60,025 nucleotides of DNA from JAIOTH01 sp964639335 (GTDB lineage Bacteria; Patescibacteriota; Patescibacteriia; UBA1558; S5-K13), in NCBI GenBank assembly GCA_964639335.1, contig CAZXCJ010000001.1, forward strand, positions 1 through 60,025. Direction: 5' to 3'. The notes beneath the pieces were generated by a model, which was not told the DNA's origin, ran no database searches, and saw nothing but the letters and a program-made list of their open reading frames with translations. Positions 38,874 through 49,100 of the stretch are shown here, one piece after another (position 1 is the stretch's first letter; each line of letters starts with the position of its first letter). Both the position numbers and the translations under genes were made by a program.

Positions 38874-40242
38874 GAATAAAGAAAAAATTTGGCAAGCTGT
38901 TTTGGGAGAATTAGAGCTTTCAATTTCTAAAGCCAGTTTTACCACTTGGTTTAAAAACACTTATATCTTAGATATTGAAAAAGAAAATGTTTTAATTGCT
39001 GTTCCAAATGGCTTTACTAAAAGATGGTTAGAAAGTCGCTATAACAAAAATATTTTAGAGGCCTTAAATAATATTTTAAAAGACCAGGGTATAAAAAATT
39101 TAATTTTTAAAATTTCTCCAGACATAAAACATTCTGAAAAAAAAGAAAAGATTAGTCTAAAAGAAATAACTAAAAAATATTCAGAAAAAAGTACTAAGCT
39201 TTCTATAAATGGAACCTATATTTTAAATCCTAAATATACTTTTAATGGATTTATAGCTGGTAAACAAAATGAATTAGCTAAAGCCGCTTGTGTGGCCGTT
39301 GCTAAAGAACCTGGCCAGGTCTATAATCCACTTTTTCTCTATGGAGAAGTGGGGTTAGGAAAGACTCATTTAATGCAATCCATAGGCAATGAAATCAAAA
39401 AAACCCTTCCTAAATATAAAATGATTTACATTAGTAGTGAGGATTTTACTAATGATTATGTTAAATCCATTCAATCTGGTAATATGGATAACTTTAAAAA
39501 AAAATATCGTGAATTAGATATCTTACTAGTTGATGATATTCAATTTATGAAAGGTCAGGAAAGAACTCAAGAAGAGTTTTTTCATACTTTTAATGCCTTA
39601 CATCAGCAAAACAAACAAATAGTTATTAGTTCTGATAGGCCGCCAAAGTCATTGCCAGCTATAGAAGAAAGATTAACCTCTCGTTTTGAAAGTGGCATGA
39701 TTGCAGACATAGGCCATCCAGATTTAGAAACAAGAATAGCCATTTTAAAATCAAAAATTAAAGAAAAAAACATTAAATTAGAAATTTCCGAAGATGTTAT
39801 TACCTATATTGCTAATATTGCCAGTAATAATGTCCGTGAGTTAGAGGGGGCTTTAAATAGAGCTATGGCTGTTCATGAATTAAATAATGAAGAAATAAAT
39901 ATTGATTCTGTAAAAGAAATACTAGGCAAACTATCTTCTTCTCAAAAAAGCGTTGGTATTAACACTAAAAAAATAATAAAGACAATCTCTGAATATTTTG
40001 AATTAAAATTAGAAGATTTAAAAGGCAATTCTCGCAAAAAGGAATTAGTAGTCCCTCGGCAAATATGTATGTATTTAATGCGTAAAGAAATTAATGCCTC
40101 TTATCCAAATATAGGTTCAGAATTGGGTGGCCGAGATCACACTACTGCTATCCATTCCTATAATAAGATAAATAAAGAGATTAAAAATAATGACAAAATA
40201 AAGAATGATATTGAGTTAATTAGACAGAGGTTGTATGGATAG
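38872..40242 (+). CDS. dnaA: Chromosomal replication initiator DnaA
   Basis: 456 aa. Domain I spans about 1-85 (IWQAVLGELELSISKASFTTWF). Domain III is an AAA+ ATPase with NPKYTFNGFIAGKQNELAKA, Walker A GEVGLGKTH (about 159-167), Walker B ILLVDDIQFM, sensor SSDRPP and LTSRFESGM. Domain IV (about 350-456) contains the signature GGRDHTTAIHSYNKI that binds DnaA boxes. It starts inside the right arm of an inverted repeat, so a regulator could couple transcription and start access. It is upstream of dnaN with a box-containing spacer. Confidence 0.97.
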   Translation: MNKEKIWQAVLGELELSISKASFTTWFKNTYILDIEKENVLIAVPNGFTKRWLESRYNKNILEALNNILKDQGIKNLIFKISPDIKHSEKKEKISLKEITKKYSEKSTKLSINGTYILNPKYTFNGFIAGKQNELAKAACVAVAKEPGQVYNPLFLYGEVGLGKTHLMQSIGNEIKKTLPKYKMIYISSEDFTNDYVKSIQSGNMDNFKKKYRELDILLVDDIQFMKGQERTQEEFFHTFNALHQQNKQIVISSDRPPKSLPAIEERLTSRFESGMIADIGHPDLETRIAILKSKIKEKNIKLEISEDVITYIANIASNNVRELEGALNRAMAVHELNNEEINIDSVKEILGKLSSSQKSVGINTKKIIKTISEYFELKLEDLKGNSRKKELVVPRQICMYLMRKEINASYPNIGSELGGRDHTTAIHSYNKINKEIKNNDKIKNDIELIRQRLYG

Positions 40243-40348
40243 AGAATAAAGGAAACAAGAAATAAAAATTACTAATTACCTATTACTAACCTATTATTAA
40301 CCTTGTTAATAAACTGTTTATAAGAGTGGCTAATGTTGAGGAAAAAAA

Positions 40349-40480
40349 TGTGTATAAAACTGGGGATATAAATAAGATTGTTTTTATCCACTAAATATTC
40401 TAAGAGTTATTACTATATTCCTGAACAGATTTTAAACAGCTACAATCCTTCTAAGCAGGGTTAAAAATGGTTTATACACA
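40349..40480. other. DnaA-box cluster between dnaA and dnaN
   Basis: TTATACACA (minus) 40349, TATCCCCA-type box (minus) 40361 (12 bp from the first), TTATCCACT 40384, TTATACACA 40472. This is the classical oriC position, in a 340-bp spacer (40243-40582). The spacer is AT-rich but has a shorter A/T core than the 12.8-kb region. Confidence 0.6.
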
Positions 40481-40582
40481 TAAAAACACTAAGCTTATTA
40501 TTATTATTAATTTTATATATATAAATCTATAAATAATAATTAATTCCAATTTAATGTGATTGGAAATAGAGGATAAAAAAAT

Positions 40583-41686
40583 ATGAATATAATATGTTTA
40601 CAAGAAAATTTAATTAAAGGATTGAATATTGTTAGTCATTTAGCAGGTAAAAATACTACTTTGCCAATACTAAACAATATATTAATACATGCTAAAGATG
40701 GAGAAATAATACTAACAACCACTAATTTAGAAATAGGAGTAAATTGTAAAATAAGAGGAAAAGTAAAGAAAGAGGGTAAATGTACAGTTCAAGCCCGACT
40801 TTTAACAGAGTTTATTAATTTATTGCCTAAAGAAAATATTTTATTAGATTATGAAAATAACAAATTAAACGTTAGATGTCTCAAAGATAAAACTTCTATA
40901 AATACATTAAGTGCTGATGATTTTCCTTTAATACCTAGTATAGACTCTAAAAATAAATATGTAGTAAAAATAAAAGAATTAAGAAATGCTTTATCAAAAG
41001 TAGTTTTCGCTGTAGCTATGGATACCACTAGACCAGAAATTTCAGGGGCTTTATTTAGTATAGAAAATAAAAAAATGACTATAGTGGGTACAGATTCTTA
41101 TCGTTTAGCAGAAAAATCTATTAATCTAGAAGAATCATCTTCTGATCAAAAAATTATAGTACCAATAGAAACAATTCAAGAAGTTTTAAGAATAATGAGT
41201 GACACTGAAGAAGAAAATATGGAATTTTATTTAGAAGAAAATCAAATCTTGTTTGAGTTAGATAATATTGAATTAGTCTCTCGGCTAACAGAGGGTTCTT
41301 ATCCGGATTATAAGCAAATTATTCCTAGCGGAGCTAAAACTAAAACAGAAATAGATATTAGAGATTTTATGCAAGCAGTTAAAAGAATTAGTTTATTTTG
41401 TAAGCCAGGAATTAATGATATTAAATTAAATTTTGTCCCTAATAAAAATGAGATAATTATTAGCTCTATTAGTGACCAATTAGGTGAAGGCATGACTATC
41501 GTTTCTTCTAAAATTGAAGGTGAAGAAAATGAAATAACTTTTAATTATAGATATTTATTAGATGGTTTAAATAATATTTTAGGCGATAAATTGGTCTTAG
41601 AGATTAATGATAGCGGTAGCCCAGGATTAATAAAATCAGACAAAGATCAAAATTATATTTATATTATTATGCCTATTAAACAATAA
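40583..41686 (+). CDS. dnaN: DNA polymerase III sliding clamp (beta subunit)
   Basis: 367 aa, three clamp domains. It opens with NIICLQENLIKGLNIVSHLA, continues KNTTLPILNNILI, then FPLIPS, GTDSYRLAEKSI and SEGSYPDYKQIIP-type motifs (here LTEGSYPDYKQIIP), and ends YIYIIMPIKQ, the conserved MPI(R/K) end. It tethers polymerase to DNA. A good Shine-Dalgarno (AGAGGAT) precedes it, unusual for a housekeeping gene in this window. Confidence 0.96.
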   Translation: MNIICLQENLIKGLNIVSHLAGKNTTLPILNNILIHAKDGEIILTTTNLEIGVNCKIRGKVKKEGKCTVQARLLTEFINLLPKENILLDYENNKLNVRCLKDKTSINTLSADDFPLIPSIDSKNKYVVKIKELRNALSKVVFAVAMDTTRPEISGALFSIENKKMTIVGTDSYRLAEKSINLEESSSDQKIIVPIETIQEVLRIMSDTEEENMEFYLEENQILFELDNIELVSRLTEGSYPDYKQIIPSGAKTKTEIDIRDFMQAVKRISLFCKPGINDIKLNFVPNKNEIIISSISDQLGEGMTIVSSKIEGEENEITFNYRYLLDGLNNILGDKLVLEINDSGSPGLIKSDKDQNYIYIIMPIKQ

Positions 41687-41753
41687 AGAGTAAGTATTAA
41701 GCAGTAAGAAGTAAGCATTAAGCAGTAGGTAGTAAACTTTAAAATTTAAGTAT

Positions 41754-42326
41754 ATGGATAAGAATATCGTTCGAAAAGCAAGAGAATATGCTGTTTCTGA
41801 AATAAATAAATTCGGATCTCCATCAAAAGATCTTTTTGAGCTTTCTGAAAATAAAGCCATAGAAATCGCTAAAGATTTTGATGTAAATATCGATATTGTA
41901 AAGATAGGAGTTTATTTAATGGATGTTAAATTAGGACAGGCAATAAAAGAAAATCGAATTACTGAACATATAAAGATGAGCGTAGATGCTACTAAAGAAT
42001 TTTTAAATGAATTTGAAATTACTGATGATGAAAAAGGTAAAATATTAAATTGTGTAGAAGCCCATCATTCTCAAATTCCTTTCATTTGTAAGGAAGCAGA
42101 AATATGCTGTAATGCTGATTGTTATCGCTTTATTCATCCTAGGGGAGTGTTTACCTATTTAAATATATTGGGTAGGAGATTTGATAATATAGATGCTTGT
42201 TTAGAACAAGTAGAAAAAAAGATGGAAGAAAAACATAATGCTCTTTCTTTAGATGTTTGTAAGAAAGAATTAGAAAAATATTATCAAGAGTTTAAAAAGT
42301 TTATTAATGCTTCTCGTTTAAAATAG
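41754..42326 (+). CDS. HD-superfamily-like protein, degenerate
   Basis: 190 aa, all-helical. VGVYLMDVKLG-type sequence (here KIGVYLMDVKLG, about 59-70) sits where HD would be, with Met in place of His. EHIKMSVDATKEFL and ILNCVEAHHSQIPF match later HD-family helices with a His pair. ICKEAEICCNADCYRF carries four cysteines, possibly metal-binding. The fold is likely HD-like, but catalysis is doubtful. It lies 68 nt after dnaN across simple AGTAAGCATTAAG-type sequence. Confidence 0.55.
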   Translation: MDKNIVRKAREYAVSEINKFGSPSKDLFELSENKAIEIAKDFDVNIDIVKIGVYLMDVKLGQAIKENRITEHIKMSVDATKEFLNEFEITDDEKGKILNCVEAHHSQIPFICKEAEICCNADCYRFIHPRGVFTYLNILGRRFDNIDACLEQVEKKMEEKHNALSLDVCKKELEKYYQEFKKFINASRLK

Positions 42327-42412
42327 AGTATTTTAAATTTTGTACAGACGCAAGGCATTGTGTCTCTCCCAACTTTTACCTTTTAACTTTTGACTAATTT
42401 TCCTATTTTCAT

Positions 42413-42473
42413 TTGACAAAGTTTTTATAAAAGTATATAATCTATTGACAAAAGAATACAAAACTGCTATTCT
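42413..42473 (+). promoter_or_regulatory. Tandem consensus promoters of rpoBC
   Basis: P1: TTGACA (42413-42418), 17 nt, TATAAT (42436-42441), a perfect consensus. P2: TTGACA (42445-42450), 17 nt, TGC-TATTCT (42468-42473). They overlap end to end. Confidence 0.85.
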
Positions 42474-42529
42474 TTTTATAACCTTATTATTTTATATAAT
42501 GTTTATTTTATATAAGTAAATTTTTTGTA

Positions 42530-42567
42530 AATAACTCTTCCAATTGGATGGGGTTATTTTGTTATTT
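42530..42567 (+). promoter_or_regulatory. Possible attenuator in the rpoBC leader
   Basis: AATAACTC pairs with GGGTTATT (8 bp, one G-U) around a loop containing CCAATTGG, followed by TTTTGTTATTT. It looks like a weak intrinsic terminator 150 nt before rpoB. Confidence 0.4.
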
Positions 42568-42715
42568 AAACATTTTTTCTTAAATAAAAAATAAAAAAGA
42601 ACTCATTAAGAATATTTATGGGGAGGGGGTTTTATGTAAGTATTTCTTTTCTGTATAATTGAGTATTTAAAAAATAAGCTATTTTATATATTTATAATTT
42701 TTAATATCTTTAAAA

Positions 42716-45700
42716 ATGAATAAAGAAAATAGAAAATATTTTACTAAGTTTAGAAACGCTATTAAATTGCCGGATTTAATTGAAATACAGAAGAAGTCAT
42801 ATAAATGGTTTTTTGAAAAAGGTTTAAAAGAGCTCTTTGAAGAAGTATCTCCAATAAGAGATTTTACGGGCAGGGATTTAGAGCTTTATTTTTTAGATTA
42901 TCGTTTAGAAGATCCTAAATTTGACGAAGTTCATTCTCGAGAAAGAAATACCACTTATGAGGCGCCTCTGCGAATTAATGCCAAATTAAAAAATAATCGT
43001 AGCGGAAGCTCTAAAGAACAAGAAATATATTTAGGTGATTTTCCTTTAATGACAGAAAAAGGAACTTTTATTATTAATGGCGTGGAAAGAGTGGTTGTGT
43101 CTCAGTTAGTTAGAAGTGCTGGGGCTTTTTTTACTTCCCAAACGTATTTAGGTCGAAATTATTATGGAGCAAAAATAATTCCTAATCGGGGGGCCTGGTT
43201 AGAAATAGAAACTGATCCTAAAAAGAAAGTTTTATATGTTAATATAGATAGAAAAAGAAAAGTTGCGATTACGGCTATTTTAAGAGCATTTGGTTATGTA
43301 ACAGACGAAGAAATTATTGATTTATTTAAGGATGTAGACAATCATCCAGAAGTTAGTTTTATAAAAAATACTCTTGAAAAAGATATCTCTAAAAACCAAG
43401 AAGAGGGCTTAATAGAAATATATAAAAGAATCAGACCAGGGGACATGGCAACGGCTGACAATGCTAAGTCCTTAATTTTTTCTATGTTTTTTGATTTCTC
43501 TCGATACGATTTAGGAAATGTAGGCCGATATAAATTAAATAAAAGATTTAATCAGGACTATGCCATTATTAATAAACATAGAACTCTAAAAAAAGAAGAT
43601 TTAGTTAATGTTATTAAAGAAATTATTAGATTAAATCTAAGCCAAGAACCTGCTGATGATATTGATCATCTAGGAAACAGAAGAGTCCGGGCTGTAGGCG
43701 AATTAATTCAAAATAGATTTAGGATTGGTTTAGCTAGAATGGAAAGAATTATTAAGGATAGAATGAGCACAGCTGATGTAACTAGTTTAACTCCCAATTT
43801 ATTGATTAATGCTAAACCGGTAATAGGCACTATTAGAGAATTTTTTATGAGTTCCCAGTTATCTCAATTTATGGACCAGACCAATCCTTTAGCAGAATTA
43901 GAGCATAAAAGAAGATTGTCGGCTCTTGGCCCAGGTGGTTTATCTAGGGAAAGAGCAGGATTTGAAGTTAGAGATGTCCACAGAAGCCATTATGGAAGAA
44001 TTTGTCCGATTGCTACTCCAGAAGGACCTAATATTGGTTTAGTAGGACATTTATCTTCTTATGCCAGAATAGATGAATATGGTTTTTTACAAACTCCTTT
44101 TAGAAAAGTTATTAATAAAGTAAATAATATTCCTAATAAAACCAAGGGATATACTTTAAGAGAAAGCATTAAAGATTCTCAAACCAGAAAAGTTATTTTT
44201 GGTTCAGGAATGTTTATAAACGATACAGTGGCTAAAAAATTAGCAAAGTATAAAAGCATTAAGGAGATAAAAATTATTCCTGTGGTTACTAGCCAAGTTG
44301 TTTATTTAGATGCCTTTACAGAAGAAAAAGCTATAACTACAGCGGCCAACACTCCAGTAGATGAAAATGGTCATTTTATAGAAAAGCAAGCAGAAATTAG
44401 GGTTCATGGCCAGCCAACTTTTGATGATGTGGAAAAAATTGATTATATGGATGTAGCGCCTAATCAGATTATTAGTATTGCTACTTCTTTAATTCCCTTT
44501 TTAGAACATGATGATGCTGTCCGAGCTTTGATGGGCTCTAATATGCAGAGACAATCAGTGTCTTTAATAAATCCACAAGCACCTATTATTGGCACTGGGG
44601 TTGAAGGGCGAGCAGCTGGTGATAGCGGACAAGTTACACGAGCTAAAGAGGACGGAAAAGTTCTTTCTGTACAAGCGAATGAAATTGTTATTAAAAGTAA
44701 AAAGAAAAAAATTAGATATACTTTATCAAAATTTGCCCGCTCTAATGCTTCCACCTGTATGAATCAGCGTCCTATTATTAGCAAAGGCGACGCAGTTAAA
44801 AAAGGAGATGTTATTGCAGATGGAGCCGCTGTTGATCACGGAGAATTGGCTTTAGGGAGAAATGTTTTAGTGGCTTATATGCCCTGGGAAGGTGGAAATT
44901 ATGAAGATGCTATTTTAATTTCTGAAAATTTAGTTAAAACAGATGCTTATACTTCTATTCATATAGAAAATTATTCTATAGAAGTTCGAGATACAAAATT
45001 AGGTCCAGAATTAATTACCCGCGATATCCCTAATATAGGGGAAGAAAGATTAAAGGATTTAGATAGCGAGGGCATTATTAGAATAGGAGCTACTGTAAAA
45101 TCAGGAGATATTTTAATAGGTAAAATTACTCCTAAAGGAGAAACAGAATTGTCAGCGGAAGAAAAGCTTCTTAGGGCTATTTTTGGTGAAAAGGCTAAAG
45201 ATGTTAAAGATTCATCTTTATATCTTGAACATGGCGAACATGGGAAGGTTGTAGATATAAAATTTTTTTCTAGAAAAAAGGGCGATAAATTATCAGCTGG
45301 AGTAATAAAGACAATTCAGATTAGCATTACTCAGCTTAGAAAAATTCAAGTAGGAGATAAAATGGCTGGCCGACATGGTAATAAGGGAGTTATTTCCAGA
45401 GTTATTCCTCAAGAAGACATGCCTTTTATGGAAGATGGAACTCCAATTGATATTATTTTAAATCCTTTAGGTATTATTTCTCGTATGAATTTGGGACAAG
45501 TTTTAGAGACTCATCTAGGCTTAGCTGCTAAAAAATTGGGATATCATGTAGCCACCCCTCCTTTAAATGGAGTAAAAATAGAGCAAATTAAAAAGGAATT
45601 GAAAAAAGCTGGTTATTCTTCAGATGGAAAAGTTCAGCTTTATGATGGTAAGACCGGAGAACCCTTTGATAATAGAACAACTGTGGGCATCTCTTACATG

Positions 45701-46096
45701 CTTAAATTAAATCATTTAGTAGAAGATAAAATTCATCAAAGATCTATTGGTCCTTATTCTTTAATTACACAACAACCCTTAGGTGGCAAGGCACAATTTG
45801 GTGGACAAAGATTTGGAGAAATGGAAGTCTGGGCCTTAGAAGCTTATGGGGCTGCGCATACTTTGCAGGAAATTTTAACTATTAAATCCGATGATGTTAA
45901 TGGTCGAAGTAAGGCCTATGAATCAATTATTAAAGGTGAGGAAATTGAAAGGATTAATATTCCAGAAAGTTTTAATGTTTTAGTTAGCGAATTAAAGGCA
46001 TTAGGGATAAATGTAGAATTATTAAAACATGGTAAGGCTATTAAGGAAACAGGTTCTAGCTTTTTAGATAAGGACAAAAGAGGAATAGAAAATTAA
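42716..46096 (+). CDS. rpoB: RNA polymerase beta subunit
   Basis: 1126 aa, near the short end for bacterial RpoB. Key motifs: NGVERVVVSQLVRSAGAFF, the rifampicin-pocket region (SSQLSQFMDQTNPLAELEHK, RRLSALGPGGL), HYGRICPIATPEGPNIGLVG, VAYMPWEGGNYEDAILIS, GDKMAGRHGNKGV and PLGGKAQFGGQRFGEMEVWA near the C-terminus. It is the first gene after tandem promoters, 27 nt before rpoC. Lineage-specific insertions of proteobacterial RpoB are absent. Confidence 0.98.
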   Translation: MNKENRKYFTKFRNAIKLPDLIEIQKKSYKWFFEKGLKELFEEVSPIRDFTGRDLELYFLDYRLEDPKFDEVHSRERNTTYEAPLRINAKLKNNRSGSSKEQEIYLGDFPLMTEKGTFIINGVERVVVSQLVRSAGAFFTSQTYLGRNYYGAKIIPNRGAWLEIETDPKKKVLYVNIDRKRKVAITAILRAFGYVTDEEIIDLFKDVDNHPEVSFIKNTLEKDISKNQEEGLIEIYKRIRPGDMATADNAKSLIFSMFFDFSRYDLGNVGRYKLNKRFNQDYAIINKHRTLKKEDLVNVIKEIIRLNLSQEPADDIDHLGNRRVRAVGELIQNRFRIGLARMERIIKDRMSTADVTSLTPNLLINAKPVIGTIREFFMSSQLSQFMDQTNPLAELEHKRRLSALGPGGLSRERAGFEVRDVHRSHYGRICPIATPEGPNIGLVGHLSSYARIDEYGFLQTPFRKVINKVNNIPNKTKGYTLRESIKDSQTRKVIFGSGMFINDTVAKKLAKYKSIKEIKIIPVVTSQVVYLDAFTEEKAITTAANTPVDENGHFIEKQAEIRVHGQPTFDDVEKIDYMDVAPNQIISIATSLIPFLEHDDAVRALMGSNMQRQSVSLINPQAPIIGTGVEGRAAGDSGQVTRAKEDGKVLSVQANEIVIKSKKKKIRYTLSKFARSNASTCMNQRPIISKGDAVKKGDVIADGAAVDHGELALGRNVLVAYMPWEGGNYEDAILISENLVKTDAYTSIHIENYSIEVRDTKLGPELITRDIPNIGEERLKDLDSEGIIRIGATVKSGDILIGKITPKGETELSAEEKLLRAIFGEKAKDVKDSSLYLEHGEHGKVVDIKFFSRKKGDKLSAGVIKTIQISITQLRKIQVGDKMAGRHGNKGVISRVIPQEDMPFMEDGTPIDIILNPLGIISRMNLGQVLETHLGLAAKKLGYHVATPPLNGVKIEQIKKELKKAGYSSDGKVQLYDGKTGEPFDNRTTVGISYMLKLNHLVEDKIHQRSIGPYSLITQQPLGGKAQFGGQRFGEMEVWALEAYGAAHTLQEILTIKSDDVNGRSKAYESIIKGEEIERINIPESFNVLVSELKALGINVELLKHGKAIKETGSSFLDKDKRGIEN

Positions 46097-46123
46097 ATTT
46101 TAAACTTTTAACTATATAATTAT

Positions 46124-49100
46124 ATGCCAACACCCTCTTCAACAAAAACAACGTTCACATTTAATGAGATTAGTAAAATGCCAGATTTTGATGAGATTAA
46201 GCTTAGTTTAGCTTCCCCGGAAAATATTAAGGCCTGGTCTAAGGGCGAGGTTTTAAAACCAGAAACAATAAATTATCGGACACAAAAACCAGAGAAAGAT
46301 GGTTTATTTTGTGAAAGAATTTTTGGGCCAACTAAAGATTGGGAGTGTTATTGTGGAAAATATAAAAGAATTAGATATAAAGGAATAGTTTGTGATAAAT
46401 GTGGAGTAGAAGTTACTAGAAAAAGTGTCAGACGGGAGCGTTTTGGGCATATTGAATTATCCACGCCAGTATCCCACATTTGGTATTTAAGAGGGGTACC
46501 TTCTAAAATAGGTATAATTTTAAATTTATCAGTTCAACAATTAGAAAAAGTAGTTTACTTTGCTAATTTTATAATTACAGAAGTAAAAGAAGAATTGAAA
46601 AAAGAAGTTTTAATTCAAATTAATCAAGAATTAAAACAAAAAATTAAATCTATTGACAAAGAAATAGAAAATAAATCAGTAGAGATAGATAAAAAAATAA
46701 CAGAAGATAGAAAGAAAAAGAACGTAAAAGCAGTTAAAGAATTAGAGGAAGAAAAAAATAAATTAGTTGATTTAAAAGAAGAAAAAATAAAAAAATTAAA
46801 TGAAGCCGGAGAAATAGCAAAAAAGGAATTAAAACAAATTAAGCCTCTTAAAGTTATTTCTGAGAGTAGCTACCGAGAACTTTCTTTAAAATATGGTCAA
46901 GTATTTAATGCTGATATTGGAGCAGAAGCTATTCAAAGATTATTAAAAAAGGTTAATTTAGAAAACGTTTTAAAAGATTTGAATGAAAAAATAAAAGATG
47001 TCCCTAGTTCCAAACAAAAGAAATTAATTCGCAGGGCTCGGCTTATTCAAAATTTTATTAAAAATAAAATTCGTCCAGAATGGATGGTTTTAAATTTTAT
47101 TCCTGTTATTCCTCCAGACTTGAGACCGATGGTGCAATTAGACGGTGGACGTTTCGCGACGTCAGACTTAAATGATTTATATAGGAGAGTTATTAATAGA
47201 AATAACAGATTAAAGAGATTAAAAGATTTAAATGCTCCGGAAGTTATTTTAAGAAATGAAAAAAGAATGCTTCAGGAAGCAGTAGATGCCTTAATTGATA
47301 ATAATGCTCGTCATGGAAAAACAGTTACTGCTTCTACTGGACAAAAAAGAATGTTAAAAAGTTTGGCAGATATGTTAAAAGGCAAACAAGGTAGATTTAG
47401 AAGAAATTTATTAGGAAAAAGAGTTGATTATTCTGGCCGCTCTGTGATTGTAGTGGGTCCTAAATTAAATTTAGATGAATGTGGTATTCCAAAAATAATG
47501 GCCTTAGAATTATTTAAACCCTTTGTAATTTCTAAATTAATTGAAAGAGAAATGGTTCATAATGTTCGGAGTGCTAAGAGGTATATTGAAATGGGTCATG
47601 ATGAAGTTTGGGATATTTTAGAAGAAATTACTAAAAAGTCCTATGTATTTTTAAATAGAGCGCCTACTTTACATAGATTAGGCATTCAGGCCTTTAAACC
47701 CAAACTTATTGAGGGCAAGGCAATTCAAATTCATCCAATGGTTTGTGCGGCCTTTAATGCTGACTTTGATGGAGATCAAATGGCTGTTCATGTTCCTTTG
47801 ACTAAAAGTGCCCTAAAAGAAGCAGAAGAAATTATGCTTTCCACTAAAAATTTATTAAAACCAGCTACTGGAGACCCAGTTGTGGTTCCCACTCAAGATA
47901 TGGTTTGGGGGGCTAATTATTTAACTACTATTTTAAACGAGGATTTAGAGAAGAAAAAAATAAAAGTATTTCCTAATAGAGCTACGGTTTTGACCTCTTA
48001 TGATTTGAAAAATATCAAACTTCAGGATGTAATAAAAGTGTATATTAAAGGAAAATTAGAAAAGACATCAGTAGGTAGAATTATTTTTAATAGGATTGTT
48101 CCGGAAAAGTTAGGGTTTGTTAATGAAGAATTAGATTCTTCAAAAGTAAGAAATTTAGTAGCTGCAGCTTTAGATATTTATGGGAATGAAAAGACCATTG
48201 AATTTTTGGATAGATTGAAAAAATTGACCTTAAAATTTATTACAAAATCGGGCTTGTCTTGGAGCATGTCCGATTTGCCTCAAGTAAAAGGAAAACCAGC
48301 TCTTATTGAAGCCGCCAATAAAGAAGTAATAAAAATTCAAGATTTATATGAGAGTGGGCTTTTAACTAATAAAGAAAGATATGTAAAAGTAGTGGAAACA
48401 TGGACAAGGGTTAAAAGTGAAATTACAGAAAATTCCAAAAGTGGTTTTAACAAAAACAATTCAATCTATTCTATGATAAATTCAGGGGCGAGGGGCTCTT
48501 GGAGTCAGATGACTCAAATTATGGGCATGAAGGGACTGGTTATTAATCCAGCCGGAGAGATTATGGAACTTCCTATTAAGGCCTGTTTTAATGAGGGCTT
48601 AGATGTTTTGGAATATTTTATTTCTACTCATGGCACTAGGAAAGGTCTTTCAGATACAGCTTTAAGAACAGCTAGCGCCGGTTATTTAACTAGAAGATTA
48701 ATTGATGTTTCTCAAGATATTTTAATTTTAGAAAAGGACTGCGGTGATAAAAAAGGGTTTTTAATCACCAAAGAAGAATCTAAAGAAATGGGGAAAACTT
48801 TAGGTCAAAGAGTATTGGGACGCTATGTTTTAGAGGATGTTAAGGATATTAAGGGTAAAACCATTGTTAAGAAAAATACTTTAATTAATAAAGAATTGGC
48901 TTCTTTAATAGATAAAACTGAAATAAATGAGATTAAAATGCGATCTCTTCTAACTTGTAAATTAACCAGAGGTGTTTGTCAAAAATGTTATGGTTATGAT
49001 CTGGGATATAATAAATTAGTTAAAATGGGGACAGCTGTAGGTATTATAGCTGCTCAAAGCATTGGTGAGCCCGGAACGCAATTAACCATGAGAACTTTTC

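Larger units (their letters stand above)
42327..42715 (+). other. 389-bp rpoBC leader region
   Basis: Contains tandem promoters (42413-42473), a hairpin with T-rich tail (42530-42567) and a GGGGAGGGGG motif followed by a start-stop codon pair (ATGTAA, 42634-42639). The ribosomal genes rplJ/rplL that often precede rpoB are absent. Confidence 0.6.

Noticed and set aside
42634..42639. Regulatory start-stop ORF as an established element
   Set aside because: The ATGTAA after GGGGAGGGGG may be chance. I report it only as part of the leader.
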